Source of the DNA: Tagaea sp965279565
Lineage (GTDB): Bacteria; Pseudomonadota; Alphaproteobacteria; CACIAM-22H2
Reading direction: 5' to 3'
Length of the DNA stretch: 64,000 nt
Assembly: GCA_965279565.1 (NCBI GenBank)
Contig: OZ257249.1
Location: 1,984,001-2,048,000, forward strand
This document shows positions 42,620 through 52,963 of the stretch, piece after piece; positions within the stretch are counted from its first letter, which is position 1; each line of letters opens with the position of its first letter. The notes beneath the pieces are model-generated. The model searched no databases. It worked only from the letters and a program-made list of their open reading frames with translations, and was not told the DNA's origin. A program made the translations under genes and the position numbers.

Positions 42620-44470
42620 ATGGCCTTTCCGCCCTCCTTTCTCGAAGAGCTGCGCGCCCGGCTGACGCTGTCGTCGGTCGTCGGACGGCGCGTGAAGCTT
42701 GCGCGCGCGGGGCGCGAATACAAGGCGTGCTGCCCGTTCCACAACGAGAAGAGCCCGAGCTTCTACGTCAACGACGACAAGAACTTCTTCCACTGCTTCG
42801 GCTGCGGCGCGCATGGCGACGTGATCGGCTTCACGATGAAGATCGACCATCTCGGGTTCCTCGAGGCGGTCGAGAAGCTTGCAAGCGAAGCCGGGCTCGA
42901 AGTGCCGCGCATCTCGCCGCAGGCCCGCCAGGAAGCCGAGCGCGCCAAGACGTTGGGCGACGCGGTCGAGGCCGCGTGCAAATGGTTCGAGGCGAAGCTG
43001 CGCGCGCCCGAGGGCCGCGCCGCACTCGGCTATCTGCGCGAGCGCGGCCTTTCGGACGAGACGATCGACCGCTTCCGCCTCGGCTTCGCGCCCGAGGGCC
43101 GCGCGCATCTGCAGACGGCCCTCAAGACGCAGGGTTTCGAGACGAACCTGCTGCTCGAGGCCGGCCTGATCGGCAAACCCGACGACGGGCGCGATCCGTT
43201 CGACTTCTTCCGCAACCGCGTGATGTTCCCGATCACCGACCGGCGCGGGCGCGTGATCGCGTTCGGCGGCCGCGTGATGGACGACGGCAAGCCCAAATAC
43301 CTCAACAGCCGCGACACGCCGCTGTTCCACAAGCGCGACAATCTCTACGCGCTCGACAAGGCGCGCGTTGCGGTGGGCGAGCGCAAGGCCCAGGCACTCG
43401 TCGCCGAAGGCTACATGGACGTGATCGCCCTCCATCAGGCCGGTTATGGCGGGGCCGTCGCCCCGCTGGGCACGGCGCTGACCGAGGGGCAGATCGCGGC
43501 CCTGTGGAAGATCCATCCCGAGCCGATCGTCTGCCTCGACGGCGACGCGGCCGGCCAGCGCGCCGCACTCAAGGCCGCCGAGGTGGCGCTGCCGCTGCTG
43601 AAGCCGGGCTTCGCGCTGCGCTTTGCCGTCCTGCCGCCGGGCGAGGACCCCGACAGCCTGATCAAGCGCGACGGCGCGGATGCCATGGACCGCGTGCTGG
43701 GGCAGGCCAAGGGGCTTGCCGATGTGGTCTGGGCGGCCGAGACCGACGGCAAGTCCTTCGACAGCCCGGACCGGCGCGCCGCCCTCGAAGGGCAGCTGCG
43801 CGAGCGTCTGGTGAAGATCGCCGACCCGACCGTCCGGCGCGCCTATGAGAGCGACTGGATCTACACGAAGCTGCGCGGCCTCGGCCGCCCGGCCTTCGTC
43901 CCGCGCAAGGCGACTCCGGGTAAGCCGTGGGTCCGGCCGGGGTCTGGGCCGGTCATGGGCACCTTCCGGTCGGCCGGCGACGTGGGCCTGCTGCGCACGC
44001 GCCAGGAACAGGTGCTGCTGGCGACCGCGATAAACCATCCGGCCCTGCTGACCGCCGAGGCGGAAGCCCTTGCTCTGGTTGACCTAACCGACCGCCGGCT
44101 GGAGCGTGTGCGCCAGGCATTGGTGGATTGCGCCCACGAGGCGGCCGGGGGCGAGACTCCGCTTGACACGAGCGCGCTGATTGCCCACTTATCCCGCGTG
44201 GGATTGGCCGAGGACGCTTTCCAGCTGACGCGGCCAACCCTTTACGAACACGGGGCTTTTGCCGATCCGACCGCTTCTGCCGAAGCGGCGCGGGGTGGCT
44301 TTGGCCACCTTTTGGCGCTTCTGTCCCGCCGTCGGATGGAAGACGAGCTGCGCGAGAGCCAGCTTGCACTCGCCCGGGACGCGACGGCGGAGAATCTGGC
44401 CCGGGTCGAGGGTCAGGCAGCCCACCTTCGGGCTCAGGTCGCCGAGCTGGCGCCCGAGGACGATGGCTAG
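42620..44470 (+). CDS. dnaG: DNA primase DnaG
   Basis: A 616-residue primase that makes RNA primers at the fork. The CHC2 zinc finger (about 30-70) has ACCPFHNEKSPSFYVNDDKN and HCFGCGAHGD. The Toprim centre has ALVAEGYMDVIALHQAGYGG and CLDGDAAGQRA. The C-terminal helicase-binding domain ends in a long helical tail. Region 420-450 is a Pro/Gly/Lys linker. It is separated from the GST gene by 109 bases and is followed by rpoD, the classical macromolecular synthesis order. Confidence 0.97.
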   Translation: MAFPPSFLEELRARLTLSSVVGRRVKLARAGREYKACCPFHNEKSPSFYVNDDKNFFHCFGCGAHGDVIGFTMKIDHLGFLEAVEKLASEAGLEVPRISPQARQEAERAKTLGDAVEAACKWFEAKLRAPEGRAALGYLRERGLSDETIDRFRLGFAPEGRAHLQTALKTQGFETNLLLEAGLIGKPDDGRDPFDFFRNRVMFPITDRRGRVIAFGGRVMDDGKPKYLNSRDTPLFHKRDNLYALDKARVAVGERKAQALVAEGYMDVIALHQAGYGGAVAPLGTALTEGQIAALWKIHPEPIVCLDGDAAGQRAALKAAEVALPLLKPGFALRFAVLPPGEDPDSLIKRDGADAMDRVLGQAKGLADVVWAAETDGKSFDSPDRRAALEGQLRERLVKIADPTVRRAYESDWIYTKLRGLGRPAFVPRKATPGKPWVRPGSGPVMGTFRSAGDVGLLRTRQEQVLLATAINHPALLTAEAEALALVDLTDRRLERVRQALVDCAHEAAGGETPLDTSALIAHLSRVGLAEDAFQLTRPTLYEHGAFADPTASAEAARGGFGHLLALLSRRRMEDELRESQLALARDATAENLARVEGQAAHLRAQVAELAPEDDG

Positions 44471-44586
44471 GGCCATAGGGTAGGGGAAGAGTTTTCCCGG
44501 GGCAGGGACGCGCGCCCGACACCAGCGCGTCACGCCGACAGGTCACCGACGTTTTCAAGCACGTTCCCGCGCGAGGCATTCAAAAT

Positions 44587-46635
<2,049 letters not shown>

Positions 46636-46647
46636 GCAGGGCGGCCG

Positions 46648-47550
46648 TCAGGCCGTCCGCGCCGCGTCCATCGTCACCGTTCCGCTGAGGATGTCGCCCG
46701 GGTCGAGGTTGCGCGTGCCCGTGCCCGCGATACCGCGCGCGGCGAGGTTGAATCCGTCGGCCACGTGGCTGACCGGCTCGACGCAGATGTAATCGATGCC
46801 CGCCGGCCGGTGCAGCACCAGATGCGAGAGCACGGGATCGGCCGACAGGCGCACCGACACGCCGGTTCCGGTCTCGAACGCGCAGGAACCCGCCCATTCG
46901 CCGAAATAGAGCGTGGTGCCATTCGGATCGAGATAGATCGGCGAGTCTGCCGGAGATCTGCGATCGATCTTTCCGGTCGCGACGTTGTCGGCGCTCTGGT
47001 CCCAACAAGTGCCGGCCTTGAACGCGATGCGCGGGCTGCCCTTGATCGGGAAATAGGGGTGCCAGCCGAACCCGGCCGGAGCCGGCCGCGCGTCGCGGTT
47101 GGCGAATGCGAAGGCGACGGTGAGGCGCGCGCCCGAAAGCGAGATCCGCTGCTCGACCATGAAGCGCCACGGCCATTCGCCGGTCCCATCGTGCTCGTAG
47201 ACCAGCGTGGCGCGGTCCGGTCCCTGTTCGGCGACGGTCCACGGCATGCGGTGCGCGTGGCCGTGCACGGTGTGCGGGACCGCGTCGGGATGCGGCGGCA
47301 GGTCGTGTTCGTGGCCGCGGAAGGAGAGCCGCGCGTTCGCGATGCGGTTGGAATAGGGGGCGAGCGGATATCCGCCCGCTTTCGGCCAGCGCGGCGGCAG
47401 CACGGGTGCGCCGACCAGCGGGACCAGCACGTCGAGCGGGCGGGCCGGGTCGTCGACGAGACGCAAGCTGACGATGCGCCCGCCCAGGTCCGGCATCAAC
47501 TCGGCGACGAGTTGGCCGGAGGCGATCTGGAAGCTTTTCATCGCGTCCAT
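46648..47550 (-). CDS. Aldose 1-epimerase (mutarotase) family protein
   Basis: A 300-residue galactose-mutarotase-like protein. The catalytic His pair is in PHTVHGHAHRMPWTV and GFGWHPYFPIKGSPRIAFK, and the general base Glu is likely in CVEPVSHVADGFNLAARG. It interconverts sugar anomers in the cytoplasm. Start could also be MKSFQIASG (47541). It sits opposite rpoD with a 12-base gap; an SMP-30 family gene lies beyond the tRNA, which may hint at shared sugar metabolism. Confidence 0.86.
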   Translation of the reverse strand: MDAMKSFQIASGQLVAELMPDLGGRIVSLRLVDDPARPLDVLVPLVGAPVLPPRWPKAGGYPLAPYSNRIANARLSFRGHEHDLPPHPDAVPHTVHGHAHRMPWTVAEQGPDRATLVYEHDGTGEWPWRFMVEQRISLSGARLTVAFAFANRDARPAPAGFGWHPYFPIKGSPRIAFKAGTCWDQSADNVATGKIDRRSPADSPIYLDPNGTTLYFGEWAGSCAFETGTGVSVRLSADPVLSHLVLHRPAGIDYICVEPVSHVADGFNLAARGIAGTGTRNLDPGDILSGTVTMDAARTA

Positions 47551-47641
47551 CTTGCAGCACCGGCGGGCCGAAGTGGCGGATTTTTCATGCCCTTGGCGAA
47601 GCTTCCCCCCTCGGCTAGAACGGATGGCCGGACGCCGGGAG

Positions 47642-47714
47642 GGGCCCGTAGTTCAGCGGTCAGAACGCGCCGCTCATAACGGTGTTGTCGCAGGTTCGAA
47701 TCCTGCCGGGCCCA
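47642..47714 (+). tRNA. tRNA with CAU anticodon (Met elongator or Ile2)
   Basis: A complete cloverleaf: acceptor GGGCCCG/CGGGCCC, D arm GTTC-AGCGGTCA-GAAC, anticodon stem CGCCG/CGGTG with loop CTCATAA (anticodon CAU), and T arm GCAGG-TTCGAAT-CCTGC. The discriminator is A, followed by CC then G, so CCA is not encoded in full. It is not an initiator tRNA by its first pair (G-C). CAU can mean elongator Met or lysidine-modified Ile2; the sequence alone does not decide. Confidence 0.93.
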
Positions 47715-47751
47715 CCGGGCGACCCGGAAAAGAAACGAAGGGAGATACGCG

Positions 47752-48687
47752 ATGTGGACGCAGGCGGAGACCTACCCCGATCCGGCGATCGAGATCCTCG
47801 ACAAGCGCTTCGAGAAGTACCGCATCTTCAACGCCTGCATCGAGCGCCTGGCGACCGGCTGCCGGTGGGCCGAGGGGCCGGTCTGGATCGGCGACGGCCG
47901 CTACGTCCTGTGGAGCGACATCCCGAACAACCGCATCCTGCGCTGGGACGAGGCGAGCCAGTCCGTCGCCACGTTCCGCCAGCCGTCGAACAATTCGAAC
48001 GGCAACACGCGCGACCGGCAGGGGCGCCTGATCACGTGCGAGCACCTGACGCGCCGCGTGACGCGTACCGAGCATGACGGCTCGATCACCGTGCTGATCG
48101 ACCGGTTCGAGGGCAAGCGCCTGAATTCGCCAAACGACGTCGTCGTGAAGTCGGACGATTCGATCTGGTTCTCGGACCCGACCTTCGGCATCGGCGGCTA
48201 CTACGAGGGCGAGGCGGCACCGAGCGAGCTGCCGATGGCCTTCTACCGGCTCGACCCGAAGACCGGCCAGGCCAAGGTCGTGGCGCGCGACATCGTCGGG
48301 CCCAACGGCCTGTGCTTCTCGCCCGACGAGAAGATCCTCTATGTCGTCGAATCGGCGGCTCGTCCGCGCAACCTGCTTGCCTTCGACGTGGTCGAGAACG
48401 GCACGGCGCTCGCCAACCGCCGGCCGTTCGGCAATTGCGGCGAGGGCACGCCCGACGGCTTCCGCTGCGACGTGGACGGCAACGTCTGGGCCGGCTGGGG
48501 CATGGTGCCGGGGCTGAACGGTGTACGCGTCTTCGCGCCCGACGGCACGCCGATCGGGCATGTCCACCTGCCCGAGCGTGCTGCCAACCTGTGCTTCGGC
48601 GGGCGGCACCGCAACCGCCTGTTCATCGCGGCGAGCCAGTCGCTCTATGCCCTGTACGTGAACACCCAAGGCGCGCCGGGCGGCTGA
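47752..48687 (+). CDS. SMP-30/gluconolactonase family protein
   Basis: A 311-residue beta-propeller lactonase. It carries GCRWAEGPVWIGDGRYVLWS, LNSPNDVVVKSDDSIWFSDP, IVGPNGLCFSPDEKILYVV and DGFRCDVDGNVWAGWG, the four blades with metal ligands (Glu, Asn, Asn, Asp). Members open sugar lactones such as gluconolactone. A GGGAG ribosome site precedes the ATG. No sugar dehydrogenase is nearby, so the substrate is open. Its 3' end overlaps a convergent membrane gene by 43 bases. Confidence 0.88.
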   Translation: MWTQAETYPDPAIEILDKRFEKYRIFNACIERLATGCRWAEGPVWIGDGRYVLWSDIPNNRILRWDEASQSVATFRQPSNNSNGNTRDRQGRLITCEHLTRRVTRTEHDGSITVLIDRFEGKRLNSPNDVVVKSDDSIWFSDPTFGIGGYYEGEAAPSELPMAFYRLDPKTGQAKVVARDIVGPNGLCFSPDEKILYVVESAARPRNLLAFDVVENGTALANRRPFGNCGEGTPDGFRCDVDGNVWAGWGMVPGLNGVRVFAPDGTPIGHVHLPERAANLCFGGRHRNRLFIAASQSLYALYVNTQGAPGG

Positions 48688-49055
48688 AGCGCGGTCGCGA
48701 GGAACATGAGGATCCAGCAGAACACCGACAGCGCCGCGGCATAGACTGCGAAGCGCCGGTAGGTGTCCTGCAGGGTGCCGAGGATGGCGCGCGGCGCATG
48801 CGCCTCGGGCAACGCATGCCGGCGTTCCATCAGGATCCAGGTCTCGGTGCGCCGGTAGTCCTGATACGGCACGATCTCGCCGCGCAGCAGCAGGACCGCC
48901 GTCAGCAGGGTCGTGAGGATGGCGCCGCTCTTGAAGGCGAGGATCGGCCAGACGATCAGGCCGAACACCGTCATGCCGATCGCCAGAAGTGCAAACAGGC
49001 ACCCGCGACCGATCGACTGGACGGCGGCCCGGCGTATCCGGTCGAATTCGTCCAT
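48645..49055 (-). CDS. Small membrane protein, function unknown
   Basis: A 136-residue protein with three hydrophobic segments (about 18-40, 43-60 and 105-125) and a polar middle loop EIVPYQDYRRTETWILMERR. I recognise no family. It lies at the end of the symporter cluster on the same strand and overlaps the convergent SMP-30 gene by 43 bases. It could be co-transcribed with the two small membrane genes upstream. Confidence 0.6.
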   Translation of the reverse strand: MDEFDRIRRAAVQSIGRGCLFALLAIGMTVFGLIVWPILAFKSGAILTTLLTAVLLLRGEIVPYQDYRRTETWILMERRHALPEAHAPRAILGTLQDTYRRFAVYAAALSVFCWILMFLATALQPPGAPWVFTYRA

Positions 49056-49095
49056 CGGGATCGATCCCGCGAAGTCGAGGGGTGGTGCGGGCCCG

Positions 49096-49419
49096 CTAGC
49101 CCGCGACCAGATAGAATAGGCGCACGAAGCCCGGCAGGGTCAAGGCGAAGGCGGAGGCCGCCCAGATGCCCATCGCCGTCTGGGTGCCGCGCAGGCTCGG
49201 CACGGCGCCTTCGGCCAGTGCCGCCGGTATGCCGGACAGCAGCAGCGTGGTCGTCGCCGTCAGCAGGCTCGACGCGTAGAAGAGCGCCCCCGGCGATCCC
49301 GGCATCCAGTTCGGCATCCACAGCGGCGACATGGCCAGGACGAATTCGAGGTAGGGCGAGAACATGCCGTTGACGGTCGCAAGACCGAGCACGAGGGCGA
49401 ATATCTGCTGTCGGGTCAT
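49096..49419 (-). CDS. Small membrane protein, function unknown
   Basis: A 107-residue protein with a leading hydrophobic helix (MTRQQIFALVLGLATVNGMF), then two helices near 50-68 and 84-104. GAGG precedes the ATG. Spaced seven bases after the YggT-like gene, so likely in the same operon. No known family is recognised; conservation beside the symporter would be needed to link it to transport. Confidence 0.6.
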   Translation of the reverse strand: MTRQQIFALVLGLATVNGMFSPYLEFVLAMSPLWMPNWMPGSPGALFYASSLLTATTTLLLSGIPAALAEGAVPSLRGTQTAMGIWAASAFALTLPGFVRLFYLVAG

Positions 49420-49426
49420 CGGAGCC

Positions 49427-49744
49427 TCAACCGCCGGAGACGGTTGGAACGAGGCCCGCCTTCCACATGGCGACGAACGAGGCGACTCGCAGGTGGTAGA
49501 TCCAGAAGGCCGCGATCGGCGGCAGCAGCATCGGGCGCACGAAGCTCGGCGTGATCGCCGCCGTGATCCGGACGGCCCACTCGGTCAGCACCACGAAGCA
49601 GCGCCAGATGTAGTTCGTCGGCTGCATCGACGGGACGAAGAAGGCGAGCAGGAAGCGTCCGATGCAGGACCACAGCACGATCGCCAGACCGTAATTGACG
49701 ATCCAGAAGGGCAGGTAGTTCAGGAAGAAGGTCTGATCGGACAT
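49427..49744 (-). CDS. YggT-like small membrane protein
   Basis: A 105-residue protein that resembles half or all of the YggT repeat: FWIVNYGLAIVLWSCIGRFL then FFVPSMQPTNYIWRCFVVL and ITPSFVRPMLLPPIAAFW. I start at MSDQTFFLNYLP; an ATG seven codons earlier is possible. It lies just beyond the symporter terminator and so probably has its own promoter. Role unknown; YggT proteins affect membrane or shape functions in other bacteria. Confidence 0.6.
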   Translation of the reverse strand: MSDQTFFLNYLPFWIVNYGLAIVLWSCIGRFLLAFFVPSMQPTNYIWRCFVVLTEWAVRITAAITPSFVRPMLLPPIAAFWIYHLRVASFVAMWKAGLVPTVSGG

Positions 49745-49763
49745 GTGCGTGTTTCGGTCCCTC

Positions 49764-49799
49764 AAAAAAATGGGGCGGGACCCCGGAAGGTCCCGCCCC
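49764..49799 (-). terminator. Intrinsic terminator of the symporter operon
   Basis: On the minus strand GGGGCGGGACC and GGTCCCGCCCC form an 11-bp perfect stem with a six-base loop, followed by A and seven Ts. It begins 36 bases past the symporter stop, so it should end the DUF4212-symporter transcript and separate it from the small membrane genes. Confidence 0.88.
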
Positions 49800-49834
49800 G
49801 TCCCGCAGGCGCCTGGGCGCCAGCGGGGATCGTC

Positions 49835-51739
49835 TTACTCCTTCGCAGCCATTCCGGGAGCCAGGGCAACGTCGCCCGACGGCACGCGGATGGAGTCGAT
49901 GAAGTTCTGCATCTCCGGGCTTGCTTCCGGCGTCATCTTGCCGGCAACCCAACCCGCGATGAACGAGGCGGGGATGCCGAAGATGCCGACCGAGATGTTG
50001 TTGATGCCCCAGAGATAGGCGACGTCGCGACCGCGGATCTTCACGATCGTGACGATGTCGCCCAGCATGCCCTTCATCGCCAGACCGTAGAACTCGGTCG
50101 TGACCAGGAAGAACATGCACACGCCGTAGCCGATCAGCATCGCGAAGATGCCGCTGGCGTCGCCGCCCTTCTTCCACCAGATGCCGAGCACGAGGGCTGC
50201 GAACAGCCCCGAGGCGGCGATGGAGAAGGCCCACGACACCAGGAACAGGATGTCGGCACCCAGCGTACCGGCCACGTAGGCCGCCAGAACGGCCACCAGC
50301 GCGAGGATCACTCGGCTGATGATCAGGCGACGCTTCGTGTCGGCTTCGGGGTCGATCATCTTGTAGTAGACGTCGTGCGAGAGCGCGTTGGCGATGGCGA
50401 GCAGGAGCCCGTCGGCCGTCGACAGCGCCGCCGCGAGGCCACCGGCGGCCACCAGGCCGGCGATGACATAGGGCAGGCCGGCGATTTCCGGCGTGGCGAG
50501 CACGATCGCGTCGGGATGGATCCGGAACTCCGAGAGCTGGAGGATTCCGTCACCGTTGCCCGTAACGCCGGTGCAGATCGGGAAGATCTGTGCCGCGTTG
50601 GCCGCGTCGCACGCACCGACGAGTGCGAGCCCCGGCTTGCCCCACGAGGCCACCCAGGCGGGCAGCGACGCGACGGGCGAACCGATCAGGGTCTGGTACA
50701 CCTCCAGCTTCGCGAACGCGGCGTAGGAAGGCGCCGTGAAGTAAAGCAGGAAGATGAAGAACAGGGACCAACCCACTGAGTCGCGGGCCTGACGCACCGA
50801 AGGCGTGGTGAAGTAGCGCATCAGGATGTGCGGCAGCGAAGCCGTGCCGACCATCAGGCAGAGGATCAGCGCGAAGTAGTTGACCGCCGACGTCATGCTG
50901 AAGTTGCCCCGTGCATCCGCGAAGGGGGCCACGTGGCTCTTCGCGATGCCGAGAGTCTTCTCGAACGCTTCGATCTTCTCGAGCGCCTGCCCGTACATCA
51001 GCTGGGGCACCGGAACGCCGGTGACCTGCGCCGACATGATCACGACCGGGATCAGGTAGGCGATGATCAGGATGATGTACTGGGCGACCTGCGTCCAGGT
51101 GACCGCCTTCATGCCGCCGAGCATCGAGCACACGAGGATGCCGATGAGTCCGACGAAGCAGGCGACCTGGAAGCTCATTCCCAGGAAGCGCGACGTGATG
51201 ATGCCCACGCCGACGATCTGCGCCACCACGTAGACGAACGACGCCGTGATCAGGACGATCACCGCGAGCGTGCGTGCCGCGTTGCCGCCGAAGCGCGCGC
51301 CGCAGAAGTCCGGCACCGTGAACTGGCCGAACTTGCGCAGGTACGGCGCCATCAGGATCGAGACGAGGACGTAACCGCCCGTCCAGCCCAGCACGAAGGC
51401 CAGCGCGTCGTAGCCGCCGAAATAGAGCGACCCGGCCATGCCGATGAACGACGCGGCGGACATCCAGTCGGCACCCGTCGCCATGCCGTTGTAGAAGGCG
51501 GGAACGGATCGTCCGGCGACGTAGTATTCGGACACTTCCGCGGTTCGCGACAGCCAGCCGATCAGCGCGTAGACGCCGATCGTCAGGAAGACGAACAGAT
51601 AACCGAGGATCTTGTCGGGCACCCCGAGGAACTCGAGGATGCCGATGAAGATGACGAAGCCCGCGAACGTCCCGGTATAGATCCCGTAGATCTTGCCCAG
51701 GTTGTTCAGGAAGCTGCTGTTTGCGGCGGCACCGGCCAT
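49835..51739 (-). CDS. Sodium:solute symporter, VC_2705/ActP-like
   Basis: A 634-residue SSS-family transporter with about 13 helices. Typical segments are GMATGADWMSAASFIGMAG, YVVAQIVGVGIITSRFLGMS, CSMLGGMKAVTWTQVAQYI and the late GLVAAGGLAAALSTADGLLL. A CDAANAAQIFPICTGVTGNG loop is inserted near residue 390, as in the VC_2705 branch rather than in ActP. AGGAG precedes the ATG. It forms a unit with the DUF4212 small subunit upstream. Acetate or another short carboxylate is the likely solute, by analogy. Confidence 0.88.
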   Translation of the reverse strand: MAGAAANSSFLNNLGKIYGIYTGTFAGFVIFIGILEFLGVPDKILGYLFVFLTIGVYALIGWLSRTAEVSEYYVAGRSVPAFYNGMATGADWMSAASFIGMAGSLYFGGYDALAFVLGWTGGYVLVSILMAPYLRKFGQFTVPDFCGARFGGNAARTLAVIVLITASFVYVVAQIVGVGIITSRFLGMSFQVACFVGLIGILVCSMLGGMKAVTWTQVAQYIILIIAYLIPVVIMSAQVTGVPVPQLMYGQALEKIEAFEKTLGIAKSHVAPFADARGNFSMTSAVNYFALILCLMVGTASLPHILMRYFTTPSVRQARDSVGWSLFFIFLLYFTAPSYAAFAKLEVYQTLIGSPVASLPAWVASWGKPGLALVGACDAANAAQIFPICTGVTGNGDGILQLSEFRIHPDAIVLATPEIAGLPYVIAGLVAAGGLAAALSTADGLLLAIANALSHDVYYKMIDPEADTKRRLIISRVILALVAVLAAYVAGTLGADILFLVSWAFSIAASGLFAALVLGIWWKKGGDASGIFAMLIGYGVCMFFLVTTEFYGLAMKGMLGDIVTIVKIRGRDVAYLWGINNISVGIFGIPASFIAGWVAGKMTPEASPEMQNFIDSIRVPSGDVALAPGMAAKE

Positions 51740-51761
51740 GGCGTTTCTCCTTGCCTAATTC

Positions 51762-52028
51762 TTATTCGTCGGACACGCCGAATTCTTCGTCGATCTTGTT
51801 CTGGGCACTTGCGTTCCAGAAGCACATCACGACGAAGGCGATCAGCGAACCCTGTGCGGCCATATAGAAGCCGATGGGGAAGCCAAGGATGCGGATGCTG
51901 TTCAGCTGGGGGGCGAAGAAATGCACGACGAAGCTGAAAAAGAACCACAGGGCAAGCAGCGTCCACATAAGCGAGGACGTCTTGCCCCAGTAGGCCTTCA
52001 TCTCGTCAGGGGAAAGCTTTTTGCTCAT
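51762..52028 (-). CDS. DUF4212 symporter small subunit
   Basis: An 88-residue protein with two hydrophobic helices (LMWTLLALWFFFSFVVHFFA and FYMAAQGSLIAFVVMCFWN). It is the small partner of VC_2705-type symporters, and the 22-base gap to the symporter fits a joint operon. GAGGAG precedes the ATG. The frame continues upstream past the ATG into the leader without family similarity. Confidence 0.88.
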   Translation of the reverse strand: MSKKLSPDEMKAYWGKTSSLMWTLLALWFFFSFVVHFFAPQLNSIRILGFPIGFYMAAQGSLIAFVVMCFWNASAQNKIDEEFGVSDE

Positions 52029-52128
52029 TCGTCGTCTCCTCTCGTTGCGCAGACCCGGAATCTTCGACCGCAGATGGGTGCGGGTTCGGATTTCCAAGTC
52101 CCCGAGCCGCTTGGTCGCGGCTACTGGT

Positions 52129-52165
52129 TACCGGGGGAACCGGCTGGTCCGATGGACCCCCGGTA
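52129..52165. repeat. Inverted repeat in the leader of the DUF4212-symporter operon
   Basis: TACCGGGGG (52129-52137) and CCCCCGGTA (52157-52165) are perfect 9-bp arms around 19 bases. It lies about 100 bases upstream of the DUF4212 start. A hairpin in the mRNA leader or a dyad operator are both possible; there is no T run. Confidence 0.55.
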
Positions 52166-52311
52166 CGGCGATTTTCTGTAAAGTTCCGGCGTGTTCCTGT
52201 TTCTTGCGTGCACACGTGTCGGCGCACTTGATAATCCGTCTAACATGGGATTCGCGAACTAGACAATAGTTTCAAATCCATGGGATCGTCGGTGTTCCAG
52301 ATGCTAGGCAA

Positions 52312-52956
52312 ATGAACATGTTTTCATCGTTATTCCGGACCCTGCGGGCCAAGCCCATCGCCGATCCGTCGGAACTGCGCCGATTCCTCAGCGGCGAGGC
52401 ATCCTACCTCGCCCAAAGGATGACTTATGAGTTTTCCCGCAACACGTTAGCGTGGTTCGGGCAACATTATTTCGCCGATCCGGGCTTCAACGACGCGTTC
52501 CGGAAGTGCCGGTGGGAATCATTCGGTCTACTGGCGGCCGACATGCTCGTCCTGACATATGCACGCATGCCGGACGCGCAGCGTCACGATCGCGAGGCGA
52601 TGGATGCACGCATGCAGGCCCTTCTGACGGCCGTGCTGGGCGAGTACGCGATTCCCGAACATCGGCCCGAGGGGTGGTCCGATCTGGAGTCCGGCTTTGC
52701 CGCAAGAATTGCGGCGCTTCAGCCGCCGGTCGATCCGACCGATTTTGCCGGCGCCACGGCAAAGTCCGTTTTCAAGACGCTCCCGGTCTTCAGCGACAAC
52801 CGCTCGGGCGACTATCAGGTCGTCTACAACGCGGTCCATTTCGGCCTGGTCGCGTTCGCCGACCGGCTGCGGCGACGCGTGGCGGCCGAACCGGTCGCCC
52901 GGGCCCTGCTGGCCGGCGACCCGCTCGACCGGGACCTGCAGGTCCCGGTCAGTTAG
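52312..52956 (+). CDS. Hypothetical protein next to the CBS-DUF294 gene
   Basis: A 214-residue soluble protein with no recognised family. It opens MNMFSSLFRTLRAKPIADPS and is rich in helices, with ASYLAQRMTYEFSRNTLAWF and a late NAVHFGLVAFADRLRRRVAA. It is transcribed away from the symporter operon and ends seven bases before the DUF294 gene, so the two likely form one mRNA. It may be a regulator or partner of the DUF294 protein. Confidence 0.7.
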   Translation: MNMFSSLFRTLRAKPIADPSELRRFLSGEASYLAQRMTYEFSRNTLAWFGQHYFADPGFNDAFRKCRWESFGLLAADMLVLTYARMPDAQRHDREAMDARMQALLTAVLGEYAIPEHRPEGWSDLESGFAARIAALQPPVDPTDFAGATAKSVFKTLPVFSDNRSGDYQVVYNAVHFGLVAFADRLRRRVAAEPVARALLAGDPLDRDLQVPVS

Positions 52957-52963
52957 GCCGGGA

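Noticed and set aside
47642..47714. The tRNA gene as an integration site
   Set aside because: No integrase, direct repeat or composition change is seen beside it; it is far from the A+T-rich islet.
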